From assembly GCA_028710415.1 (NCBI GenBank), contig JAQTUE010000001.1, forward strand, positions 186,001 through 250,000: a stretch of DNA of 64,000 nucleotides, given 5' to 3'. The position numbers were made by a program, and so were the translations under genes. This DNA is from Paludibacter sp. (GTDB taxonomy: Bacteria; Bacteroidota; Bacteroidia; Bacteroidales; Paludibacteraceae). This document shows positions 35,486-43,967 of the stretch, piece after piece. Within the stretch, counting starts at the first letter, position 1. Each line of letters begins with the position of its first letter. The notes under the pieces were generated by a model, which worked only from the letters and a program-made list of their open reading frames with translations, was not told where the DNA came from and searched no databases.

Positions 35486-36151
35486 ATGAAAGATATAGTA
35501 ATACTTTATTCAGGTGGAATGGATAGTTCGGTGGCCATTTATAAATATGCCGAACGTATCAGCCTGGCCGTGACCTTTAATTACGGATCGAAACATAATC
35601 TGCGTGAGATAGAATATGCCAACAGGAATTGTACGGCACTGGGCATTGAGCATCATGTTATCGATATCGATTTAAATAAAATGGGCTTTGTATCCAATTT
35701 ACTTCAATCAGGGGGAGATATACCGGACGGACATTACGAAGACCAGAATATGATTAAAACAGTGGTGCCTTTCCGGAACGGGATCATGTTGAGCATTGCT
35801 GCCGGCATTGCCGAAAGCATCGGATGCGACAAACTGATGATATCCAATCATGCCGGCGATCATGCCATTTATCCGGATTGCCGTGAGGAATTCATTGAAA
35901 CCATGAGCAAAGCGATCAGCCTGGGAACTTATAACCATTGTCAAATCCTGGCTCCATTTACCAATTTATCCAAACGAGAAATAGCATTGATCGGAAAAGA
36001 AATTGGCGTGCCGTTCGAAGATACTTATTCTTGTTATAACGGCCATGAGATCCATTGCGGTACGTGCGGTACCTGTACGGAACGCAAAGAAGGGCTGGCA
36101 GGGTTTGATCCGACGGTGTATGAGAGCCAAGAACCAAGAGCCAAGACGTAA
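35486..36151 (+). CDS. queC: 7-cyano-7-deazaguanine synthase
   Basis: A 221-residue ATP-pyrophosphatase-type enzyme making preQ0 from carboxydeazaguanine, for queuosine in tRNA. P-loop YSGGMDSSVA is at residues 8-17; FNYGSKHNLRE and VPFRNGIMLSIAAG follow, and the C-terminal zinc site reads CYNGHEIHCGTCGTCTERK (four Cys). The frame is open to a TTG at 35453, but the -7 box lies inside that extension, so the ATG at 35486 is the start. The normal family end is near FDPTVY; the last residues ESQEPRAKT are translated from the gagccaagaaccaag repeat that continues downstream. No other que genes are adjacent. Confidence 0.94.
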   Translation: MKDIVILYSGGMDSSVAIYKYAERISLAVTFNYGSKHNLREIEYANRNCTALGIEHHVIDIDLNKMGFVSNLLQSGGDIPDGHYEDQNMIKTVVPFRNGIMLSIAAGIAESIGCDKLMISNHAGDHAIYPDCREEFIETMSKAISLGTYNHCQILAPFTNLSKREIALIGKEIGVPFEDTYSCYNGHEIHCGTCGTCTERKEGLAGFDPTVYESQEPRAKT

Positions 36152-36188
36152 GAGGCAAGAGGTAAGAGGCAAGAATCAAGAACCAGGA
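36120..36188 (+). repeat. gagccaag/aagaggcaag tract over the queC end
   Basis: Words gagccaag, aaccaag, agaggcaag, aatcaag and aaccagg repeat from within the last queC codons to about 36188. The same words occur at 52663-52680 and 52731-52760. Confidence 0.8.
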
Positions 36189-36259
36189 CAGAAGAAGTTA
36201 GAAAGTCAAGATTTAAAAAGATAGGAAGAATATATTCTTTCAGATTGATAAAAAACAAC

Positions 36260-36267
36260 TATTTTTG
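36260..36267 (+). promoter_or_regulatory. -7 box of the carboxyspermidine dehydrogenase gene
   Basis: TATTTTTG, 48 nt upstream of the ATG at 36315; no clear -33 box. Confidence 0.5.
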
Positions 36268-36314
36268 TATCAACGTATAATTATTCAAAAAATCATCTCA
36301 ATCAGTCAAAGAAA

Positions 36315-37517
36315 ATGGGAAAAGTATTGATTATCGGCGCCGGAGGCGTTGGAACTGTTGTTGTAAACAAGGTGGCTCAAAATCCGGATGTATTTACTGA
36401 AATCATGTTGGCCAGTCGTACCAAGTCAAAATGTGACAAAATAGCGGCAGATATTAAACAACGTTTTGGGATAGAGGTTAAAACAGCTCAGGTTGATGCA
36501 GATAATGTTCCTGAATTGGTAACCCTATTGAATGCCTATAAACCGGAATTGCTGATCAATGTGGCACTTCCTTACCAGGATCTGACCATTATGGACGCTT
36601 GCCTGGAAGCAGGGGTCAATTATCTCGATACTGCTAACTACGAACCAAAAGATGAAGCGCATTTTGAATACAGCTGGCAATGGGCTTACAAAGATAAATT
36701 TGAAAAGGCAGGACTGACCGCCATCTTAGGATGTGGTTTTGATCCGGGTGTGACCAGTATCTATACGGCATATGCTGCCAAACATCATTTTGATGAGATC
36801 CAGTACCTGGATATCGTTGATTGTAACGCAGGGGATCATCACAAGGCATTTGCCACCAACTTTAATCCTGAAATCAATATCCGCGAGGTAACCCAACGAG
36901 GCAAATACTGGGAAAATGGAGCATGGGTTGAAACAGAACCCCATCAGATTCATATGCCATTAAACTACCCGGAAGTAGGACCCAAGGAATCGTATGTAAT
37001 CTACCACGAAGAACTGGAGTCGTTGGTGAAGAATTATCCGACTATCAAGCGTGCCCGTTTCTGGATGACTTTTGGACAGGAATACCTGACTCATTTACGG
37101 GTAATTCAGAATATCGGCATGGCCAGGATTGATGAAGTGGAGTACAACGGACAAAAGATCGTTCCTATCCAGTTCCTGAAAGCCGTGTTACCTGATCCGG
37201 GTGACCTGGGTGAAAACTATACAGGCCAGACTTCCATTGGTTGCCGCATTAAAGGATTAAAAGACGGAAAAGAAGTAACTTATTATGTTTACAATAATTG
37301 CAGCCACGAAGCCGCTTACAAAGAAACCGGTGCACAGGGTGTAAGTTATACCACAGGTGTTCCAGCCATGATTGGTGCCATGATGTTCTTTAAAGGTATC
37401 TGGCGTAAACCGGGTGTATTCAATGTAGAGGAATTTAATCCGGATCCGTTTATGGAACAACTTAATCAACAAGGACTGCCCTGGCATGAATTGCATAATA
37501 TTGATCTGGAATTGTAA
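36315..37517 (+). CDS. Carboxyspermidine (carboxynorspermidine) dehydrogenase
   Basis: A 400-residue saccharopine-dehydrogenase-like enzyme. The Rossmann site is GAGGVGTVV at residues 8-16; LLINVALPYQDLTIMDACLEAGVNYLDTANYE and ILGCGFDPGVTSIYTAYAA are diagnostic of the carboxynorspermidine/carboxyspermidine synthase branch, as are NCSHEAAYKE and PAMIGAMMFFKG. It reductively condenses putrescine (or diaminopropane) with aspartate semialdehyde. The decarboxylase for the next step lies 1.4 kb downstream, and putrescine-forming aguA/aguB are upstream on the other strand, so spermidine synthesis without S-adenosylmethionine decarboxylase is indicated. Confidence 0.93.
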   Translation: MGKVLIIGAGGVGTVVVNKVAQNPDVFTEIMLASRTKSKCDKIAADIKQRFGIEVKTAQVDADNVPELVTLLNAYKPELLINVALPYQDLTIMDACLEAGVNYLDTANYEPKDEAHFEYSWQWAYKDKFEKAGLTAILGCGFDPGVTSIYTAYAAKHHFDEIQYLDIVDCNAGDHHKAFATNFNPEINIREVTQRGKYWENGAWVETEPHQIHMPLNYPEVGPKESYVIYHEELESLVKNYPTIKRARFWMTFGQEYLTHLRVIQNIGMARIDEVEYNGQKIVPIQFLKAVLPDPGDLGENYTGQTSIGCRIKGLKDGKEVTYYVYNNCSHEAAYKETGAQGVSYTTGVPAMIGAMMFFKGIWRKPGVFNVEEFNPDPFMEQLNQQGLPWHELHNIDLEL

Positions 37518-37560
37518 ATTGTTATTTTCGTTGAAACTTTGCATGCAACGTCTCTAATAT

Positions 37561-37661
37561 GCAACTCCACAAAAAGGCGTAATACCTGGACTACAACTCC
37601 ATATATTACGCCTTTATTTGTACTTGTATTCCAAATATTACGCTTTTATTTGGAGTTGATA
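37561..37661. repeat. Imperfect inverted repeat with gcgtaata units
   Basis: caactccacaaaaaggcgta (37562 on) pairs imperfectly with tacgcttttatttggagttg at the right end, and a third tattacgcctttatttg lies between. The right arm includes the TTTG -33 element of the next gene, so this could be an operator, or a terminator for the dehydrogenase gene. Confidence 0.6.
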
Positions 37662-37680
37662 ATTTATTATACTATTTTTG
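37649..37680 (+). promoter_or_regulatory. Promoter of the ATPase/DUF4143 gene
   Basis: TTTG at 37649-37652, 20-bp spacer and TATTTTTG at 37673-37680: a full Bacteroidota consensus promoter, 35 nt upstream of the ATG at 37716. Confidence 0.75.
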
Positions 37681-37715
37681 TGCCATCAATAACAATTAAA
37701 AAACACCTCATTCTG

Positions 37716-38963
37716 ATGAAAAACAGAAAAATGGCACCTAATCTTTTAATAAAAAGCACTTCTAAATTCGGAAGAATTATTGTGCTGACAGGTGCGCGTC
37801 AAACAGGGAAAACAACCTTAGTGCGAAAGCTTTTTCCGAACTATGAGTACATTTCCATTGAAGACCCTGTTTTAAGGAATGTGTATCTTGGATTAAGTGC
37901 TCAACAATGGAAAACTTTATATCCACAGGCAATACTGGATGAGGTTCAAAAGGAGCCAGCAATTATTGAAAGTATAAAAGCAACTTACGATCAATGGGGG
38001 GAACCGCGCTATATCTTGTTAGGCTCAAGTCAACTGCTGCTCATGGAAAAAATACGCGAAACATTGGCTGGCAGATGCACTATCCTGGAATTATTTCCGC
38101 TTACACTACCCGAAATTCGTACAAAAAGCTGGGATGATACTGTCCCTGAATCTATTTTTCAGCACGAATTAAACAATAAAGCTGATTCTGTTTATCTGCC
38201 TTCGTTTTTACTCGATAAAGGCAGAGCAGAAAAAATGCAGGCTTATGATCATTATTTACAATTGGGAGGGTATCCGGCTGTCAGTGAAAATGACATTACT
38301 ATAGATGATAAATTCGAATGGTTGCAAAACTATGTACGCACTTACCTCGAACGCGATGTGAGGGATTTGGCCTCTTTCCGTGATCTGGAACCATTTGTCA
38401 AGTTGCAACAATATCTGGCATTAAACACTGGTAATCTTATAAATGCTTCCTCTATTGCTAAACAATTGGTTATAAGTGTAAAAACTGTTCAGCGTTACAT
38501 TAAGTATTTTGAGATTAGCTATCAGGCTATTGTTTTGCCTCCTTGGACAAAGAATCAGAATAAACGATTAGTTAAGTCATCTAAAATCCATTATTTGGAT
38601 CAAGGTGTTATTCAAGCCATATTAAACAAACGGGGAGGGATGACGGGTAACGAATTTGAAAGTGCAATAATCGCTGAAATGTATAAGCAAGCCAAAAATG
38701 TGCAGTCGCAAGTTCAGTTTTATTTTTTACGAACTTCTGATAATAAAGAAGTAGATTTGCTGTTAGAATTTCCAGATTATTATTATGCTTTTGAAATAAA
38801 GATGGCAGGTAAAGTCAGTCATACAGATGCAAAACATTTATTTAATTTGGAAGAAATCCTCGATAAACCTCTTAAAAAAGCTTTTGTACTTTCAAACGAC
38901 TCCGAAACAAAATACTTTAACCCAAGAATCGTAGCAATACATGCTGCCATGTTCTTGGGATAA
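37716..38963 (+). CDS. ATP-binding protein (AAA_14/DUF4143)
   Basis: A 415-residue protein of the archaeal/bacterial AAA_14-DUF4143 family. Walker A GARQTGKTT is at residues 26-34, Walker B AILDEVQKEP near 73, RYILLGSSQ as sensor 1, and YLQLGGYPAV then YLERDVRDLA mark the family. The C-terminal DUF4143 domain includes FYFLRTSDNKEVDLLLEF and YAFEIKMAG, a PD-(D/E)xK-like nuclease pattern (D-x-E ... E-x-K). The biological role of the family is unsettled. The frame is open upstream to 37539 but the promoter lies inside it, so the ATG at 37716 is chosen. With its own promoter it looks inserted between the two carboxyspermidine genes. Confidence 0.88.
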   Translation: MKNRKMAPNLLIKSTSKFGRIIVLTGARQTGKTTLVRKLFPNYEYISIEDPVLRNVYLGLSAQQWKTLYPQAILDEVQKEPAIIESIKATYDQWGEPRYILLGSSQLLLMEKIRETLAGRCTILELFPLTLPEIRTKSWDDTVPESIFQHELNNKADSVYLPSFLLDKGRAEKMQAYDHYLQLGGYPAVSENDITIDDKFEWLQNYVRTYLERDVRDLASFRDLEPFVKLQQYLALNTGNLINASSIAKQLVISVKTVQRYIKYFEISYQAIVLPPWTKNQNKRLVKSSKIHYLDQGVIQAILNKRGGMTGNEFESAIIAEMYKQAKNVQSQVQFYFLRTSDNKEVDLLLEFPDYYYAFEIKMAGKVSHTDAKHLFNLEEILDKPLKKAFVLSNDSETKYFNPRIVAIHAAMFLG

Positions 38964-38983
38964 ATACAAATCAACTTGTAAGA

Positions 38984-40114
38984 ATGGATTACTCAAAAAT
39001 ACCATCCCCCTGTTACGTACTTGATGAAGTTGCCTTCCGTAAGAACCTGGAACTGATAAAATCAGTAAAGGATCGGGCAGGTGTGGAGATTATACTTGCA
39101 TTCAAAGCATTTGCCATGTGGAGTGTATTCCCGATTGTACGGGAATATATTCCTTATTCAACAGCCAGCTCGTTGGCTGAAGCACGCCTGGCTTTCGAGG
39201 AAATGGGTAGCCCTGCACATACCTACGGACCGGCCTATACCGATAAGGAATTCCCGGCTATCATGAATTGCAGCAGCCACATTACCTTTAATTCATTGAC
39301 CCAGTTCGAAAGGTTTTATCCCCAGACTCAATTTAATAATATATCCTGCGGGTTACGCATTAATCCGGAGTTCTCGGATGTGGAAACCGACCTGTATAAC
39401 CCTTGTGCACCCGGATCGCGATTAGGTGTAGTTGCAGATTTATTAGGAGATAAATTGCCGGAAGGTGTAGAAGGGTTGCATTTTCATACCCTGTGTGAAT
39501 CTTCCTCCTTTGACCTTGAAAAGACATTGAATGTGGTGGAAGAGAAGTTTGGGAAGTATTTTTCTCAGATCAAGTGGCTTAACATGGGTGGTGGCCATTT
39601 AATGACCCGTGAAGGATATGATACGGAACATTTAATCACCCTCCTGAAATCCTTTCAAGCCAAATATCCCCACCTGCAACTGATTCTGGAGCCAGGAAGT
39701 GCTTTTGCATGGAGAACAGGCGTGTTAGTATCCTCTGTTATTGATATTGTTGAAAATAAAGGCATTAAAACAGCCATGCTCGATGTTTCGTTTGCATGCC
39801 ACATGCCCGATTGCTTAGAAATGCCTTATAAGCCAACCATTATTGGTGCTACGGATGCGGTATCCGGCAAACCTACCTATCGTATGGGTGGAAACAGTTG
39901 CCTCTCAGGCGACTTTATTGGAGAATGGTCATTTGATGAAGAATTGAAAATTGGTGACAGGATCGTTTTTGATGATATGATTCATTACACCATGGTCAAA
40001 ACCACCATGTTCAATGGAGTCTCACATCCGGGTATCGGTATGTGGACTAAAGGGAACGAATTTAAAATGATCCGGGAATTTGGATATGAGGATTATAAAA
40101 ACAGAATGTCATAA
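38984..40114 (+). CDS. nspC: Carboxynorspermidine/carboxyspermidine decarboxylase
   Basis: A 376-residue PLP enzyme with the alanine-racemase-like fold (fold III). Lys41 in ILAFKAFAMWSVFP is the PLP lysine; SSLAEARLAFEEMG, LRINPEFSD, GLHFHTLCESSSF, NMGGGHLMTREGYD and LEPGSAFAWRTG are NspC-type motifs; MLDVSFACHMPDCLEMPY contains the conserved Cys/Asp region. It decarboxylates carboxyspermidine to spermidine. It follows the DUF4143 gene by 20 bp and is probably transcribed through it. Confidence 0.94.
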   Translation: MDYSKIPSPCYVLDEVAFRKNLELIKSVKDRAGVEIILAFKAFAMWSVFPIVREYIPYSTASSLAEARLAFEEMGSPAHTYGPAYTDKEFPAIMNCSSHITFNSLTQFERFYPQTQFNNISCGLRINPEFSDVETDLYNPCAPGSRLGVVADLLGDKLPEGVEGLHFHTLCESSSFDLEKTLNVVEEKFGKYFSQIKWLNMGGGHLMTREGYDTEHLITLLKSFQAKYPHLQLILEPGSAFAWRTGVLVSSVIDIVENKGIKTAMLDVSFACHMPDCLEMPYKPTIIGATDAVSGKPTYRMGGNSCLSGDFIGEWSFDEELKIGDRIVFDDMIHYTMVKTTMFNGVSHPGIGMWTKGNEFKMIREFGYEDYKNRMS

Positions 40115-40309
40115 CCTGCAGGTATATTAGAAAGAATGCAAAAATTTAAATCATTTAGAAGGATTTTAAACTAAATACTAATTTTTGTGTTTTATCTGTA
40201 GCTAAATTTGTTTTCATTCTTAATACGATTCCTGTTTAGATAAATTGGTGTATTCTTAGGCTTTAATATTCATACAGCTATATAAATTCAAGCTTTAAAT
40301 TCAATCAAA

Positions 40310-40540
40310 ATGGAAAGTATTCATCATTTAGTAAGCACTTTTGCCTGGTTTATCCCGTTAATTGTTTTTTGTGCAGTGTGGGATGGCACCTGGAAATTGA
40401 TCGGAATGTGGAAAGCGGGACGTAACAACGAACTGGCCTGGTTTATTTGTATTGCCATTTTTAATACAATGGGAATTTTACCGATCATTTACATTCTCTT
40501 GCGTAAAGATCAGGATAAAAAGAAACAGGTTACTGATTAA
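40310..40540 (+). CDS. DUF5652-like small membrane protein
   Basis: A 76-residue protein with two membrane helices: FIPLIVFCAVWDGTWKLIGMW and LAWFICIAIFNTMGILPIIYILL, and a charged tail RKDQDKKKQVTD. The W-D-x-x-W-K ... W-K-A-G-R-N-N pattern is that of the DUF5652 family, seen across Bacteroidota and candidate phyla. Function unknown. It precedes two further small membrane protein genes in the same direction. Confidence 0.8.
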   Translation: MESIHHLVSTFAWFIPLIVFCAVWDGTWKLIGMWKAGRNNELAWFICIAIFNTMGILPIIYILLRKDQDKKKQVTD

Positions 40541-40611
40541 GGAAGCGTAATAATTGCCGGTATCAAGGATTAAATGAAAACTTAATTTATTATATTACTA
40601 AAAAGATTGTT

Positions 40612-41007
40612 ATGAATGTAAAATTGATTTTCCAGTTATCACTTTTTGGATTAGCTATGGGGCTTTCAACAGTATTTTTGATCCCTTCAAGTATTGAGCC
40701 CATTTTATGGTTGGTGATCTTTGTGATCTGCGCGTATTTTATTGCCTTGAAAAGTTCCGGAAAGTACTTTATGTCCGGTTTCTGGGTGAGTATAGCCAAT
40801 AGTTTCTGGATCACTGCTTCCCACATCCTGTTTTTTAATGCCTATATTGCCAGCCACCCTCAGGAAGCGGATATGATGACTAAAATGCCGTTACCTGATT
40901 CTCCCAGGCTTATGATGCTAATGACAGGTCCGGTGGTTGGAATCATTTCAGGGCTGGTACTGGGATTGTTTGCCTTTATTGCTTCCCGTATTTTACAAAA
41001 GAAATAA
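40612..41007 (+). CDS. Four-helix membrane protein, function unknown
   Basis: A 131-residue hydrophobic protein with four predicted membrane segments: LFGLAMGLSTVFLIP, ILWLVIFVICAYFIAL, FWVSIANSFWITASHILFF and PVVGIISGLVLGLFAFIAS. No conserved polar motif suggests an activity. It is seven bases upstream of the YccF gene and likely co-transcribed with it. Confidence 0.65.
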   Translation: MNVKLIFQLSLFGLAMGLSTVFLIPSSIEPILWLVIFVICAYFIALKSSGKYFMSGFWVSIANSFWITASHILFFNAYIASHPQEADMMTKMPLPDSPRLMMLMTGPVVGIISGLVLGLFAFIASRILQKK

Positions 41008-41014
41008 TATCACT

Positions 41015-41383
41015 ATGAAGCTTCTGGGAAATCTAATCTGGCTTATTTTCGGTGGTATTATTATTTCCATCGAATACCTGATTTCAAGCATGCTGTTGAT
41101 GATGACCATTGTCGGCATTCCCTTTGGACTCCAGACCCTCAAACTGGCAGTTCTTGCCTTATGGCCTTTCGGAGCTAGAATACGCCTGAAAGAGTCAAAT
41201 TCAGGCTGTTTGTCCACTCTCATGAACCTAATCTGGATAGTTATCGGAGGATTCTGGATTTCGCTTACCCATGTGTTTTTTGGAATCTTGTTTGCCATTA
41301 CCATTATCGGCATTCCATTTGCCAGGCAACATTTCAAAATGGCAGGTTTGGCTTTAACTCCTTTTGGTAAAGAAATTGTATAA
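41015..41383 (+). CDS. yccF: YccF-domain inner membrane protein
   Basis: A 122-residue membrane protein made of two YccF (DUF307) repeats: TIVGIPFGLQTLKLAVLALWPFG and TIIGIPFARQHFKMAGLALTPFG (shown only as the shared pattern GIPF..Q..K.A..AL.PFG). Each repeat has two membrane helices. The frame is open upstream to 40937 inside the previous gene; the ATG at 41015, seven bases after that gene's stop, gives the family N-terminus MKLLGNLIWLIFGG. Physiological role unknown. Confidence 0.85.
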   Translation: MKLLGNLIWLIFGGIIISIEYLISSMLLMMTIVGIPFGLQTLKLAVLALWPFGARIRLKESNSGCLSTLMNLIWIVIGGFWISLTHVFFGILFAITIIGIPFARQHFKMAGLALTPFGKEIV

Positions 41384-41563
41384 AGCAAACTGATCTTCTC
41401 ACAAGAACGGTATTGTTTAACTCTTTTTCTTCTTTGTCTGTCCAATTTAAGCTAATAATGAAGCTTTTCACTGTCTCATCTACCTCATTTTATATTTCTG
41501 AATTTATTTCCCGTATCTTTATATCCTCTAACAAATCATCAACTTCAATAAATTCCTTCATTT

Positions 41564-42706
41564 ATGTCTTTTTCAACTTTAGGTTTATCTCCCGCTTTAT
41601 TAAAAAAAGTAGCTGAACAAAATTATACACAGCCTTATCCCATTCAACTTGAAGCTATACCAGCCATCCTAAAAAGAAGGGATATATTGGGAATTGCAAG
41701 GACAGGCTCCGGGAAAACCGTTAGTTATGTACTGCCAATTTTAATGAATCTGGTTGGGAATACCGTTACTAAGAACAGGCATGTGAATGTACTGGTGTTG
41801 GTGCCAACCCGTGAACTTGCCATTCAGGTAAGTGAAGTGTTCCTGCTGTTTAGTTCAGGACTCCCTGAACGGATAAAAACAATGGCGGTCTACGGGGGTG
41901 TATCCATTAACCCTCAAATGATGGCGTTGCAGGGTGTCAATATCCTGGTGGCAACTCCCGGCAGATTGCTGGAGTTGGTGGAATCCAAGGCGGTGCATTT
42001 GTCTGAGATTGAAACATTGGTATTGGACGAAGCCGATAAGATGCTGAACCTTGGTTTCAGGGAGGAAATGAGTCTTATTTTTAAGCTGCTGCCTAAGAAA
42101 AGACAAAACTTATTGTTTTCAGCCACTTTAAATGAAGATGTAACCAGGATTAATCAACTGTTGCTTCAGAATCCATTGGTTATTAAAACCGAAGAGGAAG
42201 AAGATTACTTTGAGAAGATTCAACAACTTGGATACTTTGTATCAGAAGAAAAGAAAGGCCCGTTGCTACGTTATTTGCTTAAAACCAATGACATGAAACA
42301 GGTATTGATTTTTGCTTCTTCAGTGTATAAAGCCGATAATGTAGCCGATAAACTTCGCAAGAATGGAATCAATGCTTCCGCCATCCACAGTAAAAAGAGC
42401 CAGGGTGCCCGCAATGAAGCATTATGGAAGTTTAAATCCGGAGAATTGCGTGTGCTGGTAGCAACCGACCTCATATCCCGCGGGATTGATATCCAGTTCC
42501 TGCCATTCGTGATCAACTACGAACTACCCCGCTCTCCAAAAGATTATATACACCGAATAGGTCGTACAGGGCGTGCAGAGTCTTCCGGTGAAGCAATATC
42601 CTTTGTTTCCCCGGAGGAACAACACCATTTTAAGATCATTCAAAAGAAAATGGGCAAGCCTGTTACTATGATTGACAGCGACAACCTGAATCTTCAAGGG
42701 TATTGA
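41564..42706 (+). CDS. DEAD-box RNA helicase (RhlE-like)
   Basis: A 380-residue helicase core with all superfamily 2 motifs: Q motif YTQPYPIQLEAIP, motif I ARTGSGKT, Ia PTRELAIQV, Ib TPGRLLEL, II VLDEADKM, III SATL, V ATDLISRGIDIQ and VI HRIGRTGRAES. There is little C-terminal extension, as in short RhlE-type enzymes, so targeting domains (DbpA-like) are absent. It would remodel rRNA or mRNA structure, often in the cold. Its stop is followed at once by the word ataattcata, which recurs in mirror orientation after the convergent gene. Confidence 0.93.
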   Translation: MSFSTLGLSPALLKKVAEQNYTQPYPIQLEAIPAILKRRDILGIARTGSGKTVSYVLPILMNLVGNTVTKNRHVNVLVLVPTRELAIQVSEVFLLFSSGLPERIKTMAVYGGVSINPQMMALQGVNILVATPGRLLELVESKAVHLSEIETLVLDEADKMLNLGFREEMSLIFKLLPKKRQNLLFSATLNEDVTRINQLLLQNPLVIKTEEEEDYFEKIQQLGYFVSEEKKGPLLRYLLKTNDMKQVLIFASSVYKADNVADKLRKNGINASAIHSKKSQGARNEALWKFKSGELRVLVATDLISRGIDIQFLPFVINYELPRSPKDYIHRIGRTGRAESSGEAISFVSPEEQHHFKIIQKKMGKPVTMIDSDNLNLQGY

Positions 42707-42862
42707 ATAATTCATAATTATTACTTAAGCATCAGGCAGTATTCTGGATAGCTATGATGTATCAGAGGAGATCCCTTAACCAACAAAAGCCTCTCAGACG
42801 GAAGGATTTTGTTGTTATGAGAATCTTAAATTATGCATTATGTATTATGCATTGTGAATTAT
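42704..42862. repeat. Mirror-image attcata/atgcat words between convergent genes
   Basis: Plus strand after the helicase stop: ataattcataattatta. Minus strand from the stop codon of the opposite gene: taattcacaatgcataata and catdaatgcataat-like copies (cataatgcataattt). Both start at the stop codon and run in the direction of the gene they follow. The 100 bp between them are not repetitive. Confidence 0.65.
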
Positions 42863-43770
42863 TTCTTTCTTCTTACTCCTTCATCAATCAACACTTCCTT
42901 TGGTGGATTTAATAAATCAGCAGGATCGGATAGTATCTTTTCGAGCAAACGCATCGAGCGGGCATAATAAAAGCCATCACAGATCCGTTCATCCAATACA
43001 AATTTGAGCAGTATGCTTTTTTGAACGGTCATTGCACCATTTTTATCTGCTACATTTTCCTTGGTCTTTCTTCCCATGGCAACAAACATGCTGCAGGTGC
43101 CGAATTCGTATAAATGGTGGTAAATGGATTCAATGCCGATAGATCCCAGGTTGGTCAGGAAAAAGCTGGTATGGAACGGACTGGCATGATTGAACATCCT
43201 GGGCATTAAACCAACTTTATCTAAAAGGGTTAAGCTGAATACTACGCTTCTCAACAAAAAGTCAGGCAAGTAACCAAATAACTTTGAAAGGCTGTCTGTT
43301 GAATTGTCCTGGGTATTTTTTAAAGTGCCATTTAATTCTGCAGTGGTCTTTTCTACGATTTCCCTTAAGGTATCGGTAGGCAAAAAGTAGGGTTTGATAA
43401 TTGATTCTTCAGCCGTATCGGACATCGATCGCTTGATGGCTATCGAGAAGTTGACATGATTACGCGCGAAGATCTTATGCCACATGACAAAGCGGTTCAG
43501 GTTCGGACGTTGGGACATCAGCCTGACCAGGGAGGCCATTACTACGTGCATGATTGATAAATCCGGAATTTCTTCTTTGTGCGCACGTATAAAGGTTTCT
43601 ATCTTGTCAATCGGGACTTTAATCTCAAAAAGAACCTGTGAATCCACCCGTGACTTAAGAATAAAGGGTGCTACCGAAAACATAGGGTCCACATTTTTCA
43701 ATCTCCATCCGTCGTACCGGTCGCCTAATCTCCACTTAAAATAATTCAGTTTATTATCTTTGTACATCAA
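42859..43770 (-). CDS. CAT-fold acyltransferase-like protein (2-oxoacid dehydrogenase E2 catalytic type)
   Basis: A 303-residue protein resembling the C-terminal catalytic domain of lipoamide acyltransferases, without lipoyl or E1/E3-binding domains. Recognisable parts are FEIKVPIDKIETFI, NLNRFVMWHKIFARNHVNFSIAIKR, FFLTNLGSIGI and the active-site loop FVLDERICDGFYYARSM. In E2 enzymes that loop is D-H-R-x-x-D-G; here the catalytic His position is Glu, while the Asp-Gly is kept. The protein may thus be catalytically different or a non-catalytic homologue. It is not near any dehydrogenase genes. A TATCTTTG box lies 31 nt upstream. Confidence 0.75.
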   Translation of the reverse strand: MMYKDNKLNYFKWRLGDRYDGWRLKNVDPMFSVAPFILKSRVDSQVLFEIKVPIDKIETFIRAHKEEIPDLSIMHVVMASLVRLMSQRPNLNRFVMWHKIFARNHVNFSIAIKRSMSDTAEESIIKPYFLPTDTLREIVEKTTAELNGTLKNTQDNSTDSLSKLFGYLPDFLLRSVVFSLTLLDKVGLMPRMFNHASPFHTSFFLTNLGSIGIESIYHHLYEFGTCSMFVAMGRKTKENVADKNGAMTVQKSILLKFVLDERICDGFYYARSMRLLEKILSDPADLLNPPKEVLIDEGVRRKK

Positions 43771-43800
43771 TATGATCTCTTTTATTCTGTTTTAGGGTTC

Positions 43801-43808
43801 AAAGATAC
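43801..43808 (-). promoter_or_regulatory. -7 box of the acyltransferase-like gene
   Basis: Minus-strand TATCTTTG about 30 nt upstream of the ATG at 43770. Confidence 0.55.
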
Positions 43809-43967
43809 GTTTTCTTTTTATATATTATTTAAATCAAATTGGCTGATAGGTTGATTTTTTCTGACAAATTTGTGCTTTGTGAATTGATTTAATAATAAAT
43901 AAGCTTTATTTTATCCGAATAGTTATGTTCTTATAATAGAAAAACCATCTTCATTGTTTCCTGAATG

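Noticed and set aside
41413-41616. 67-codon Ser/Phe-rich frame before the DEAD-box helicase
   Set aside because: Overlaps the helicase start in another frame and is low complexity.
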